Below are positions 1 to 5,901 of a stretch of 7,577 nt of DNA, in pieces. The position numbers and the translations under genes are program-made. Each line of letters starts with the position of its first letter. Position 1 is the first letter of the stretch. Source of the stretch: Dialister sp. CAG:486. Its GTDB lineage: Bacteria > Bacillota > Negativicutes > Veillonellales > Dialisteraceae. Location: contig FR879515.1 of the NCBI GenBank assembly GCA_000434475.1, positions 1-7,577 of the forward strand, written 5' to 3'. The notes beneath the pieces are model-generated. The model was not told the DNA's origin. It was given only the letters and a program-made list of their open reading frames with translations, and did no database searches.

Positions 1-38
1 AAGAAATGAGGATTCATTTCTTCACAGCCCCTTTTTTA
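1..38 (-). terminator. Probable intrinsic terminator of the ars/larC-like operon, cut by the window edge
   Basis: A perfect 9-bp inverted repeat is visible: AAGAAATGA at 1-9 and TCATTTCTT at 14-22, with loop GGAT. Read on the minus strand it follows the larC-like stop codon (43-45) and is preceded by an A6 tract and GGGGCTGTG (37-23). I infer that the matching CACAGCCCC and a T-run lie just outside the window, which would make one long rho-independent hairpin. Only the inner stem is seen, so this is a partial call. Confidence 0.5.
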
Positions 39-42
39 TCTC

Positions 43-819
43 TTATATCAGATCCCCTGCCATGCCGAAGACCTTGAGATGACGGCTGAAGATGGAGTCG
101 CCGCGGTCCTGGAAGTAGCCCAGATACTCGGCGACGGTGCTCTCGCCGGTCGGCTTCTCGGCACTGGCACTGCCATAGGCAGTCTTGTCTGCCAGAAAGC
201 GTCCGTCCATAGGCATGAATTTGGCCGCCAGCCCTTCGAGCATGGCTGCCGCGAATGGATGAATGTCCTCTGCGTCGATGGGCTCGCCCACCGTGGAGCC
301 GGCATCGGTCAGAATGTGGAGGGTCGCTCTTGCGCGTTCCGATCTCCCCTCTTTCAAGGAAAAAGGTACGACGAAGAGGCTCTCTACCTCCAGATAGTCG
401 AGGCAGGCCAGGAAGAGGTAGAGCGAGATCAGATTCTCTTCAGTGACACCGATGCGGCGCAGGTCGATGATATTTCCTGCGATCTCATCGATGGCATCCG
501 ATGCGCCGCTGGTCAAAGCAGAGAAGACCTTCCAGCCGGTGTCTTCCCAGTCCGGAGCGCCTTTCTCGCAGATTCCCCGCCACAGCTTGAAAATATCCCG
601 CTCCTTCAGGAGCATCGGCTTTTCGCCTGTCTCCGGGATATGGAAATAGTGTGCGGAGATCTGTGCTTTCGGATTCGTTTTTTCGATGAATGGGGCAGAA
701 AGGCCGGCATCCTCCAGCTTCGATCTCAGATAGACCGGCGGCACCCCCATATCGATGAGCCCGCCGATCATCATATCTGCGGTCAGCTTCCCATAACAGC
801 GTACAAAAAGTGCTTTCAT
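43..819 (-). CDS. Short LarC-family (DUF111-like) protein in a cobamide lower-ligand operon
   Basis: The protein has 258 residues and resembles the N-terminal domain (LarC1) of LarC, the CTP-dependent enzyme that inserts nickel into the pyridinium-dithiocarboxylate mononucleotide cofactor of lactate racemase. The family look is seen in the start MKALFVRCYG with ADMMIGGLIDMG (residues 14-25), in the block FLACLDYLEVESLFVVPFS (136-154) and in TAYGSAS (213-219), which matches the family's late [VA]GYG[AS]G motif. Full LarC has about 400 residues, so the C-terminal domain is missing. The usual FSGISGDM loop reads YGKLTADM here (9-16), keeping only the final D-M. The ATG at 819 shares one base with the arsB-like stop (TGATG). 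A GTG at 822 is an alternative start with slightly better spacing from GAGAGG, but family N-termini favour the ATG. The position as last gene of an ArsAB operon suggests a metal- or nucleotide-related step in cobamide assembly; this is inference. Family membership is fairly likely, the exact function is unknown. Confidence 0.62.
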   Translation of the reverse strand: MKALFVRCYGKLTADMMIGGLIDMGVPPVYLRSKLEDAGLSAPFIEKTNPKAQISAHYFHIPETGEKPMLLKERDIFKLWRGICEKGAPDWEDTGWKVFSALTSGASDAIDEIAGNIIDLRRIGVTEENLISLYLFLACLDYLEVESLFVVPFSLKEGRSERARATLHILTDAGSTVGEPIDAEDIHPFAAAMLEGLAAKFMPMDGRFLADKTAYGSASAEKPTGESTVAEYLGYFQDRGDSIFSRHLKVFGMAGDLI

Positions 820-1841
820 CACTTCACGTCCTCTCTTTGACGACCCTTGCCCGGACCATCCTCTGCGACGGCTACGTCAGCGCTGCCGAAGGTCTTCATC
901 TGATTCAGCATATCGATCGCTGCGTCCAGAAGCGAGAGCCCGAGGGCTGAGCCGTAACCTTCCGCTTCTGTGAAATCATAGTGCAGGAATGACTTCATGC
1001 CCATCTTCTGCATCTGCATCTGATGAACCGGTTCTTCATAATAGACAGATGGGAAAATATAGTTTTTGATCTCAGGATACACGGCCTGTGCGGCAAGCAC
1101 GGCAGCGCCTGTGACAGCATTGTCAAAGACGACCATGATGCCGCGGCGCGCCGCTTCTACGGTAAGGCCGAAGAGGGCTGCGATCTCTGCCGAGCCAACC
1201 ATGGCGAGCGTACCAACGGGATCCTTGGCGAAATCGCCGACATCAGAAAGTTGGATAGAGAAGCCGCTTCTCGCCGATGCCTTCTTGAGATCCTCCTTCA
1301 TGACGGCTGTCGTCACCGCGAGTGCCGACAGCATGGAGCGCTCTCCGATATTGCCGAGGCCGACGGCCTGGATGCCCTCTCCCGCAAGGGCTTTCCCGAC
1401 CGACATGCCCAGAGAGATCGCCGCTTTGGCGACATCATCATCCATGGCGGGATGCCCCTGATGCGTACCATGGATCACCTTCTTTGCCAATATGCCTTCG
1501 ATATCGGAGGTATCCTTTTCAAGGCCGACATCGACAAGGTAGACCGGCATCTCCATCTGCCGCGCGAGGACATTCACCGGTCCCGCGCCCTGCGCGACCA
1601 GCTTCATCTCTGCGTGCGAGAGCTGCCCCTTCGTCTTGTTCTCGCCATCGACAGCCGTATCCCCGCCGAAAATGACGACCGCCTTATTGAGGTATGTCGG
1701 CTTCACTTCACCTAAAATGCCGGCCATACGGACAGCCATATCCTCCAGCTTTCCCAGTGAATGGATCGGCTTGATGAGATTATCCACATAGAGCTGGCAG
1801 GCCTCCATGATCTCCTGATTCAGTTTCGGGATCTCGCTCAT
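819..1841 (-). CDS. arsB: CobT-like phosphoribosyltransferase subunit, ArsB type
   Basis: The 340-residue protein belongs to the nicotinate-nucleotide:dimethylbenzimidazole phosphoribosyltransferase (CobT) superfamily. It keeps the N-terminal NLIKPIHSLGKLED (21-34), the DVGL strand (104-107), and a C-terminal EAEGYGSALG (292-301) whose Glu294 aligns with the catalytic Glu of CobT (RLGEGSGA). It has lost others: DHGV is DTAV (61-64), and the phosphate-binding GEMGIxNTT is replaced by GLGNIGERS (161-169). This pattern fits the non-equivalent partner in the ArsAB heterodimer, which transfers ribose phosphate from nicotinate mononucleotide to phenol, p-cresol or a benzimidazole to make the activated lower ligand of a cobamide. 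It should act in the cytoplasm. The ATG at 1841 overlaps the upstream stop as ATGA and is preceded by GGGGGTGG, so translational coupling is likely; an upstream in-frame start at 1874 would lie inside arsA and is not preferred. Which paralogue is A and which B follows gene order and recall. The preferred base cannot be read from the sequence. Confidence 0.8.
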   Translation of the reverse strand: MSEIPKLNQEIMEACQLYVDNLIKPIHSLGKLEDMAVRMAGILGEVKPTYLNKAVVIFGGDTAVDGENKTKGQLSHAEMKLVAQGAGPVNVLARQMEMPVYLVDVGLEKDTSDIEGILAKKVIHGTHQGHPAMDDDVAKAAISLGMSVGKALAGEGIQAVGLGNIGERSMLSALAVTTAVMKEDLKKASARSGFSIQLSDVGDFAKDPVGTLAMVGSAEIAALFGLTVEAARRGIMVVFDNAVTGAAVLAAQAVYPEIKNYIFPSVYYEEPVHQMQMQKMGMKSFLHYDFTEAEGYGSALGLSLLDAAIDMLNQMKTFGSADVAVAEDGPGKGRQREDVK

Positions 1842-2890
1842 GCTTCCACCCCCGCTTCTTCTTTGGTGACACATTCCCGATAGACGGAGATCGCCATATC
1901 CAGCATTTTCTTCTGAATGCCCGCACCGATGGATTCACCCAAGCGGAAATCCAGATCAATATATTCGGAAAGTCCCAGCGCAGCCAGCGACTTTTTGTGC
2001 GCCTGCTCAAGCGAGAGGTGCGAGGCCATGAGATAGTCTGACACCTGCGGCGAGAGTGCCTTCGCGATGAAGGCGCTCGCTGTCGTATTGAATCCATCGA
2101 TGATGGTCATCGCGTGATTGGCGGCCGCCCCCAGGATGACCCCCGTGAGACATCCGAATTCAAATCCGCCAACTTTGGCAAGCACATCGAGGCCGTCCTT
2201 GGGATCCGGATGATTCACATCCATCGCCTTCTGTACGACCTCTACCTTGTGGACGAGGCGTTCGTCAGAAATATTTGTCCCGCGCCCCGTGACTTCGATG
2301 GCATTCCAGTGATTGAAGGTCCCCAGGATGCAGGCCGATGAGGTGGTATTGGAGATCCCCATTTCCCCGATCGAAAAGACCTTGTATCCCTTTCTTACAT
2401 TTTCTTCTGCGATCTCGATGCCGATCTCGATGGAGCGGATTGCCTGCTCACGTGTCATCGCCGGTCCTTCCGCGATGTTCTTCGTCCCCCAGGCGATCTT
2501 GCGATCCAAGAGTCCCGGGACTCCTGTCATATCATGATGGATGCCCACATCGACCACCACCATGTCCATGCCCGCATAGTACGCCATCGCATTGCAGGAG
2601 GCGCCCTTCGCGACCACATAGGCCTTCGTCATGCCGACCGTTGTCTCCTGCGGATAGGCAGACACGCCCTCTTTGTATACCCCGTGGTCACTGCATGCGA
2701 TCACCATACACCCCTTCGGGACATCCGGCATGGCATCGCCGGTGACACCGATGTAGCGCGTCACCATATCCTCCATCTTGCCAAGGTTTCCCATACCAAG
2801 GTACAGATCATGCCAGCGCTTCCCGGCCTCTTCCATGGCTTCCTGGCTGAGCGGCTGGATCCGATCCAGCGTATCATCTAATAAGCCCAT
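1838..2890 (-). CDS. arsA: CobT-like phosphoribosyltransferase subunit, ArsA type
   Basis: The 350-residue protein is a CobT superfamily member, close to the usual CobT length. It retains SDHGVYKEGVSAYPQE (67-82), VVVDVG (111-116), the nicotinate-mononucleotide phosphate loop GEMGISNTTSS (175-185), GGFEFG (241-246), DGF (265-267) and RLGESIGAG (316-324), where Glu319 matches the catalytic Glu of CobT. Its N-terminal block is degenerate: LGMGNLGKME (31-40) stands where CobT has LTKPPGSLGxLE. The arsB-like protein next to it shows the opposite pattern of loss, as expected for a heterodimer with one working active site. With ArsB it should form the alpha-ribotide phosphate of a phenolic or benzimidazole base from NaMN in cobamide synthesis. 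The ATG at 2890 has a perfect AGGAGG four bases upstream (2895-2900); an upstream in-frame ATG at 2929 would add a non-family tail and overlaps the promoter, so I reject it. It is the first gene of the operon. A homodimeric CobT duplicate is the main alternative. Confidence 0.83.
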   Translation of the reverse strand: MGLLDDTLDRIQPLSQEAMEEAGKRWHDLYLGMGNLGKMEDMVTRYIGVTGDAMPDVPKGCMVIACSDHGVYKEGVSAYPQETTVGMTKAYVVAKGASCNAMAYYAGMDMVVVDVGIHHDMTGVPGLLDRKIAWGTKNIAEGPAMTREQAIRSIEIGIEIAEENVRKGYKVFSIGEMGISNTTSSACILGTFNHWNAIEVTGRGTNISDERLVHKVEVVQKAMDVNHPDPKDGLDVLAKVGGFEFGCLTGVILGAAANHAMTIIDGFNTTASAFIAKALSPQVSDYLMASHLSLEQAHKKSLAALGLSEYIDLDFRLGESIGAGIQKKMLDMAISVYRECVTKEEAGVEA

Positions 2891-2894
2891 GTTT

Positions 2895-2900
2895 CCTCCT
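2895..2900 (-). promoter_or_regulatory. Ribosome binding site that sets the arsA-like start
   Basis: On the minus strand AGGAGG is followed by AAAC and the ATG at 2890. It is the strongest Shine-Dalgarno match in the window and decides for the start at 2890 over the in-frame ATG at 2929. Confidence 0.85.
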
Positions 2901-2915
2901 AATTCTATATTAATT

Positions 2916-2944
2916 ATTGTATCATACATGCCGATCTTTTTGAA
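2916..2944 (-). promoter_or_regulatory. Promoter of the arsA-arsB-larC-like operon
   Basis: On the minus strand TTCAAA (2944-2939) stands 17 bases before TACAAT (2921-2916), and TGA precedes the latter, giving an extended -10. Transcription would begin near 2909, leaving a leader of about 20 bases that is too short for a cobalamin riboswitch. A second candidate is a perfect TATAAT with TGG before it at 2966-2961, which lacks a clear -35 and would give a leader of about 65 bases. I saw no B12-box pattern in either leader. Confidence 0.55.
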
Positions 2945-3041
2945 TCATAGATTCCTTTTCATTATACCATGAGGGGCTAGGGGAAGGGCTGGCCCATAGG
3001 GCGTGCTGGCCCGTGATAGGGGATAAAAGTTTTACTCAACA

Positions 3042-3069
3042 GTTAGGAGTGAGGAGTGAGGAGTGGTGG
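3042..3069 (+). repeat. Short 7-bp tandem array (about four units)
   Basis: The units GTTAGGA, GTGAGGA, GTGAGGA and GTGGTGG follow each other without gaps in a strict 7-base phase. They resemble the GTGACTA units of the longer array at 5490-5566 and face the array at 3276-3317, which has the same units on the other strand. Confidence 0.65.
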
Positions 3070-3083
3070 TGGCGGCTTCGCCG

Positions 3084-3160
3084 AGATCCTTCGACTCAGG
3101 TCGCAGCTGTTCTGGCATTCGTTATCTCACATACGACGTTTCTCTCCGCTCAGGATGACG
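3084..3160 (-). repeat. Interspersed hairpin repeat, copy 1, with a 49-bp interruption
   Basis: Read on the minus strand the element begins CGTCATCCTGAGCGGAG (3160-3144) and ends TCGAAGGATCT (3094-3084). The 49 bases between (3095-3143) are absent from the second copy at 5695-5722. Without them the element has the same 28-base length as that copy. The CTC triplet occurs at both edges of the interruption (3095-3097 and 3144-3146). ATCCT and AGGAT near the ends form a stem. Similar TCATCCTGAGC...GAAGGATCT sequences are known as intergenic repeats in many bacteria. Confidence 0.65.
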
Positions 3161-3275
3161 AAACGGGGCGATGCCCGAAAGCTGACTTCTCCCTCCTTCC
3201 AGAGGAAGGGGCAAGAGGATGAAGAGGATGATCTGGGCGATGCCCGAAGTTTGAAACTAGCGGTTTTCTCGTATC

Positions 3276-3317
3276 GCAAACCTAATCCCCAGCTACTAAT
3301 TTCTAGTCACCAGTCCC
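3276..3317 (-). repeat. 7-bp tandem array, six units, minus orientation
   Basis: On the minus strand the six contiguous heptamers are GGGACTG, GTGACTA, GAAATTA, GTAGCTG, GGGATTA and GGTTTGC. Their phase is exact, and they match the array at 5490-5566 down to the closing GGTTTGC. The array therefore mirrors the one at 3042-3069 across the hairpin repeat. Confidence 0.7.
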
Positions 3318-3328
3318 TTCCCCTCCCC

Positions 3329-3356
3329 TTGTCTTCCCCTTTCCTCATGCTATAAT
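3329..3356 (+). promoter_or_regulatory. Promoter of the aldehyde dehydrogenase operon
   Basis: TTGTCT (3329-3334) is followed after 16 bases by a perfect TATAAT (3351-3356) with TGC directly before it, an extended -10. Transcription should start near 3363, giving a leader of about 85 bases that carries the hairpin at 3397-3426. Confidence 0.7.
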
Positions 3357-3396
3357 AAATCTAGGGAAATACTGGTTCAATATCATCATCTCAAGG

Positions 3397-3426
3397 GGGA
3401 GAGCGCTCGCAAGGGGGCTCTCTTTT
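3397..3426 (+). terminator. Terminator-like hairpin in the aldehyde dehydrogenase leader
   Basis: GAGAGC (3399-3404) pairs with GCTCTC (3417-3422), extended by two G-U pairs, with a 12-base loop, and four T follow (3423-3426). It sits between the promoter and the start codon, so it may act as an attenuator rather than end an upstream gene: no plus-strand gene lies before it. I found no obvious antiterminator partner or leader peptide. Confidence 0.5.
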
Positions 3427-3447
3427 GTCTAAAGGAAGGTGTTTGCT

Positions 3448-4869
3448 ATGGATTATGAAAAGCTCTATATCAATGGCGAATGGATCCCGGGCGCATCCGG
3501 GGATTTCATCGAGGTAGAAAACCCGGCCACAAGGGAGATCTTCGCCCGCGTTCCGGCGGGAAACGGCGATGACGTAGACAAGGCCGCCAAAGCCGCTTAT
3601 GCCGCTTTCCCTGCCTGGGCGAAAAAGCCGCTCGCCGAACGCATCACTTTGATGGAGCGATTCCTCGCCATTTTCAAATCTCAGGAAGATGACCTCATCG
3701 ACATCACCATCCGTGAGCTCGGCTCGCCATATACCTTCACCAAAGCCTCGCAGGTCGAGTACCAGTACGTCCGTACCATGTCCTACATCGACCTTGCGCC
3801 AGACGTCCCCATGGTCGAAAAAATGGCGGCTTCCACCACCTATCGTGAGCCGATCGGCGTCATCGGATGTATCACTCCATGGAACTACCCCTTGGGACAG
3901 GTCATACAGAAGATCATACCTGCGATGCTGATGGGCAATACCGTCATCCTAAAGCCTAGCCAGCACACGCCGCTCTCCTCCTACTTCCTCGCCGATGCCT
4001 TTGAACAAGCAGGCTTTCCGAAAGGCGTCTTCAACCTCGTGACCGGCCGCGGCGACGAAGTGGGCGATGCGCTCTCTTCCCATCCGCTCATCTCCATGAT
4101 CTCCTTCACCGGATCCACCTCAGGCGGCGTCACCGTCGGCAAGCGGGCGCTTGAAAGCGTGAAGCATATCAGCCTTGAGCTTGGTGGGAAATCGCCCTAC
4201 GTGATCCTTCCATCCAAGGACCATGACTACAGCGCACCGATCCGCCTTTGCTTCAATAGCATCTTTCTGAACTCCGGCCAGACCTGCACCGCCTTCTCCC
4301 GCCTGCTCATCCCGGAAAGTGAGAAAGCCCTCATCGAAAAAGAGCTTTCCGCCATCGCCAAAGAATATACGGTCGGCGACCCGACAGACCCGGGCGTGAA
4401 GCTCGGGCCGGTGTCCTCCATGGCGCAGTACAGGAAGATCAGCGAATACATCAGCAAGGGCCTTTCCGAAGGGGGAAGGCTCCTCACGGGCGGCCTGCCG
4501 GAAAGCCCCGATCACGGCTACTACATCCACCCCACGATCTTCACGAATGTCACGAATGATATGACCATCGCGCAGGATGAGATCTTCGGTCCGGTCCTCT
4601 GTGTCATCACCTACAAAGACACTGACGATGCGGTCAGGATCGCCAATGCCACCCGATACGGTCTGAATGCCGGTGTCTATGGGCCGAAAGAAGAAGCCAT
4701 CGCCATCGCCCATCGCATCAAGGCCGGCAATGTCTACATCAATGCCAGCCCGCGTGATACAGCGGCTCCCTTTGGCGGCTACAAGGAAAGCGGCCTTGGC
4801 CGCGAAGGCGGCATCTACGGCATGCTCGAATTCACCCAGCAGAAAGCCCTCTTCGATACGGGTGACTAG
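3448..4869 (+). CDS. NAD(P)-dependent aldehyde dehydrogenase
   Basis: The 473-residue protein is a full-length member of the ALDH superfamily, oxidising an aldehyde to a carboxylic acid with NAD or NADP in the cytoplasm. The motifs appear in order: ITPWNYP with Asn146, the LKPS lysine Lys169, the Rossmann FTGST (220-224), ELGGKSP with the general base Glu244, NSGQTC with the catalytic nucleophile Cys280, EIFGPV with Glu378, and PFGGYKESGLGRE near the C-terminus. All key residues are present. The general look recalls the broad CddD/betaine-type branch, but the substrate cannot be deduced. The ATG at 3448 has AAAGGAAGG eight bases upstream (3431-3439); an in-frame GTG at 3439 overlaps that site and is unlikely. 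The gene follows a leader hairpin and is 42 bases before the next gene with no terminator between, so the two are probably co-transcribed. Confidence 0.93.
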   Translation: MDYEKLYINGEWIPGASGDFIEVENPATREIFARVPAGNGDDVDKAAKAAYAAFPAWAKKPLAERITLMERFLAIFKSQEDDLIDITIRELGSPYTFTKASQVEYQYVRTMSYIDLAPDVPMVEKMAASTTYREPIGVIGCITPWNYPLGQVIQKIIPAMLMGNTVILKPSQHTPLSSYFLADAFEQAGFPKGVFNLVTGRGDEVGDALSSHPLISMISFTGSTSGGVTVGKRALESVKHISLELGGKSPYVILPSKDHDYSAPIRLCFNSIFLNSGQTCTAFSRLLIPESEKALIEKELSAIAKEYTVGDPTDPGVKLGPVSSMAQYRKISEYISKGLSEGGRLLTGGLPESPDHGYYIHPTIFTNVTNDMTIAQDEIFGPVLCVITYKDTDDAVRIANATRYGLNAGVYGPKEEAIAIAHRIKAGNVYINASPRDTAAPFGGYKESGLGREGGIYGMLEFTQQKALFDTGD

Positions 4870-4911
4870 GGATCCGTACCTTCCTCCGTTATTTAATGAA
4901 AGGTCATTTTC

Positions 4912-5493
4912 ATGTCGATCTTCAAAAAGCTTCTCATCACCCTCATGATCCTCCTTGCCGCTGCCGGCGGCTGGTATTTCCTGTACTGGCAGAATACGCC
5001 CGCCTTTGCGGCGGGAGAGATCCAGCAGGCCGTGCAGAAAAAGGACTGGGATCTCTTCTGCAAACGCGTCGATGTCGCCAGGGTCTACAGCTATGCCTTG
5101 GACGACATGCTCGCCGAGCTCAAGGCCGACGGTCTTCCCGAACACGCCATCGCTGCCTCCCTCGTGAAAAGCATCAAGAAAGAAGTCGTGAAGGAACTCA
5201 TCCGACAGACAGAGATCCGATTCAAGGATGGCGCCCCGGCCTCCAAGTCCCTTCTGGACAAGCCTGTCAAGACCCTCACTGCCTACGCCGGCTCTTCCGC
5301 CCTCTCTCTCACCGACATCTTCAAGATCGAAGAGAAGGACGGCAAAGCCATCGCCTATGTGCAGCTGGAAGACAAGGATCTCTCCCGCGACTTCATTTGG
5401 CAGGTGCAGCTGGAAAAAGACGTAAACGGCCTTTGGACAGCGACACGCATCCTGAACTTCAAAGAGTACCTGAAAGAGAGAATGGACGGGTGA
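4912..5493 (+). CDS. Small membrane-anchored protein, DUF2939-like
   Basis: The 193-residue protein starts with a short basic stretch and one hydrophobic segment (about residues 5-24), most likely an uncleaved anchor leaving the rest outside the membrane. No lipobox cysteine is present. The following NTPAFAAGEIQQAVQKKDW and VDVARVYSYALDD (about 28-66) resemble the conserved core of DUF2939 proteins, in which a short helix precedes a VD-containing segment. The C-terminal half (about 110-193) looks like a mixed alpha/beta domain of no known function. The ATG at 4912 has AAAGG eight bases upstream (4899-4903). It is probably in one transcript with the aldehyde dehydrogenase, yet no functional tie is evident. 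The stop codon lies inside the first unit of a heptamer repeat array, so the repeat begins at the very end of the gene. Family assignment is moderate; function unknown. Confidence 0.78.
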   Translation: MSIFKKLLITLMILLAAAGGWYFLYWQNTPAFAAGEIQQAVQKKDWDLFCKRVDVARVYSYALDDMLAELKADGLPEHAIAASLVKSIKKEVVKELIRQTEIRFKDGAPASKSLLDKPVKTLTAYAGSSALSLTDIFKIEEKDGKAIAYVQLEDKDLSRDFIWQVQLEKDVNGLWTATRILNFKEYLKERMDG

Positions 5494-5566
5494 CTAGTGA
5501 CTGGAGGCTAGTGACTGGGGACTAGTCACTAGTAGCTAGGGACTAGGGTTTATGGTTTAGGGTTTG
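5490..5566 (+). repeat. 7-bp tandem array, eleven units, overlapping the upstream stop codon
   Basis: Eleven gap-free heptamers run from 5490 to 5566. The first eight vary around GTGACTA (for example GTGACTG, GGGACTA, GTCACTA), and the last three shift to GGGTTTA, TGGTTTA and GGGTTTG. The phase never slips although the bases vary. Such heptanucleotide arrays recall the short tandemly repeated repetitive (STRR) sequences of cyanobacteria. Confidence 0.8.
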
Positions 5567-5822
5567 CATCAATCTCCTCAACTGAGAAGCCCCTTGAAGA
5601 AGGGGCACACCGAAGACGCAGGATAGAGTGCCTGGCAGAGGCGCAACTCACCGAAACGTTTTCATACTATTCGCACTAAGCGTCTTCCCCGTATCGTCAT
5701 TCCGAGCGAAGCCGAGGAATCTTTTTCGTTCGCGGTGAAACGGTTCCTGTGCGCGAAACCGGAAACGGGAAGCCTGTCATCCTCCATACTCCGCGGCGCT
5801 ACCTATTATGATACACCGCACC
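5567..5822. other. Non-coding interval between heptamer arrays
   Basis: No gene is supported. Visible structure: a perfect 7-bp hairpin GCCCCTT/AAGGGGC (5589-5595 and 5600-5606) without a T-tract, an 8-bp inverted pair GAAGACGC/GCGTCTTC (5612-5619 and 5680-5687), and the hairpin repeat at 5695-5722. The remainder shows nothing I can name. Confidence 0.55.
5695..5722 (+). repeat. Interspersed hairpin repeat, copy 2, uninterrupted
   Basis: This 28-base element starts CGTCATTCCGAGCG and ends GAGGAATCT, with ATTCC pairing with GGAAT. It aligns without gaps to copy 1 at 3084-3160 once the 49-base interruption is removed. Six positions differ; four of them form two stem pairs that changed together (T-A for C-G, C-G for T-A). 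Confidence 0.7.
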
Positions 5823-5857
5823 AAACCCCTGAAACCGCCAACCTGAACCCTGAAACC
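5823..5857 (-). repeat. 7-bp tandem array, five units, minus orientation
   Basis: On the minus strand the units are GGTTTCA, GGGTTCA, GGTTGGC, GGTTTCA and GGGGTTT, in strict 7-base phase. They match the GGGTTTA end of the array at 5490-5566 but point the other way, closing this repeat region. Confidence 0.65.
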
Positions 5858-5864
5858 ATCAAGT

Positions 5865-5898
5865 AAAAAACGCTCAGCCGATCCGGCTGAGCGTTTTT
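5865..5898. terminator. Bidirectional intrinsic terminator
   Basis: CGCTCAGCCG (5871-5880) pairs perfectly with CGGCTGAGCG (5884-5893) around the loop ATC, with A6 on the left and T5 on the right. It can end transcription of the aldehyde dehydrogenase operon from the left and of rlmI from the right. Confidence 0.88.
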
Positions 5899-5901
5899 CT
5901 T

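Larger units (their letters stand above)
2945..3328. other. Non-coding interval rich in degenerate repeats
   Basis: No credible gene lies here; open frames are short and lack ribosome sites. The stretch contains two GCTGGCCC copies (2988-2995 and 3005-3012), a heptamer array (3042-3069), a hairpin repeat (3084-3160), a 14-bp direct repeat GGGCGATGCCCGAA (3166-3179 and 3235-3248), a short CCTTCC/GGAAGG hairpin near 3195-3209, and an inverted heptamer array (3276-3317). The first part also holds the alternative -10 of the ars operon. Confidence 0.6.

Noticed and set aside
79..840. 253-codon plus-strand open frame opposite the LarC-like gene
   Set aside because: It is antisense to a recognisable family member, has no ribosome site or known domain, and long antisense frames are common in GC-rich genes.
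1023..1715. 230-codon plus-strand open frame opposite the arsB-like gene
   Set aside because: It is a shadow of the CobT-family frame; its composition shows no protein-family motif.
2890..3040. Cobalamin riboswitch upstream of the ars operon
   Set aside because: The leader from either promoter is about 20-65 bases, and I saw no B12-box or conserved core; the GGCCC repeats alone are not evidence.
3013..3355. Short plus-strand frames of 69 and 99 codons in the repeat region
   Set aside because: They are made of heptamer and hairpin repeats and have no proper ribosome site.
4120..5145. 341-codon minus-strand open frame
   Set aside because: It runs antisense across the aldehyde dehydrogenase and into the next gene; the motifs of ALDH are on the other strand.
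5490..5566. CRISPR array or telomere-like sequence
   Set aside because: Units are only 7 bases with no spacers; the GGGTTTA units resemble plant telomere repeats by chance in a short degenerate array.
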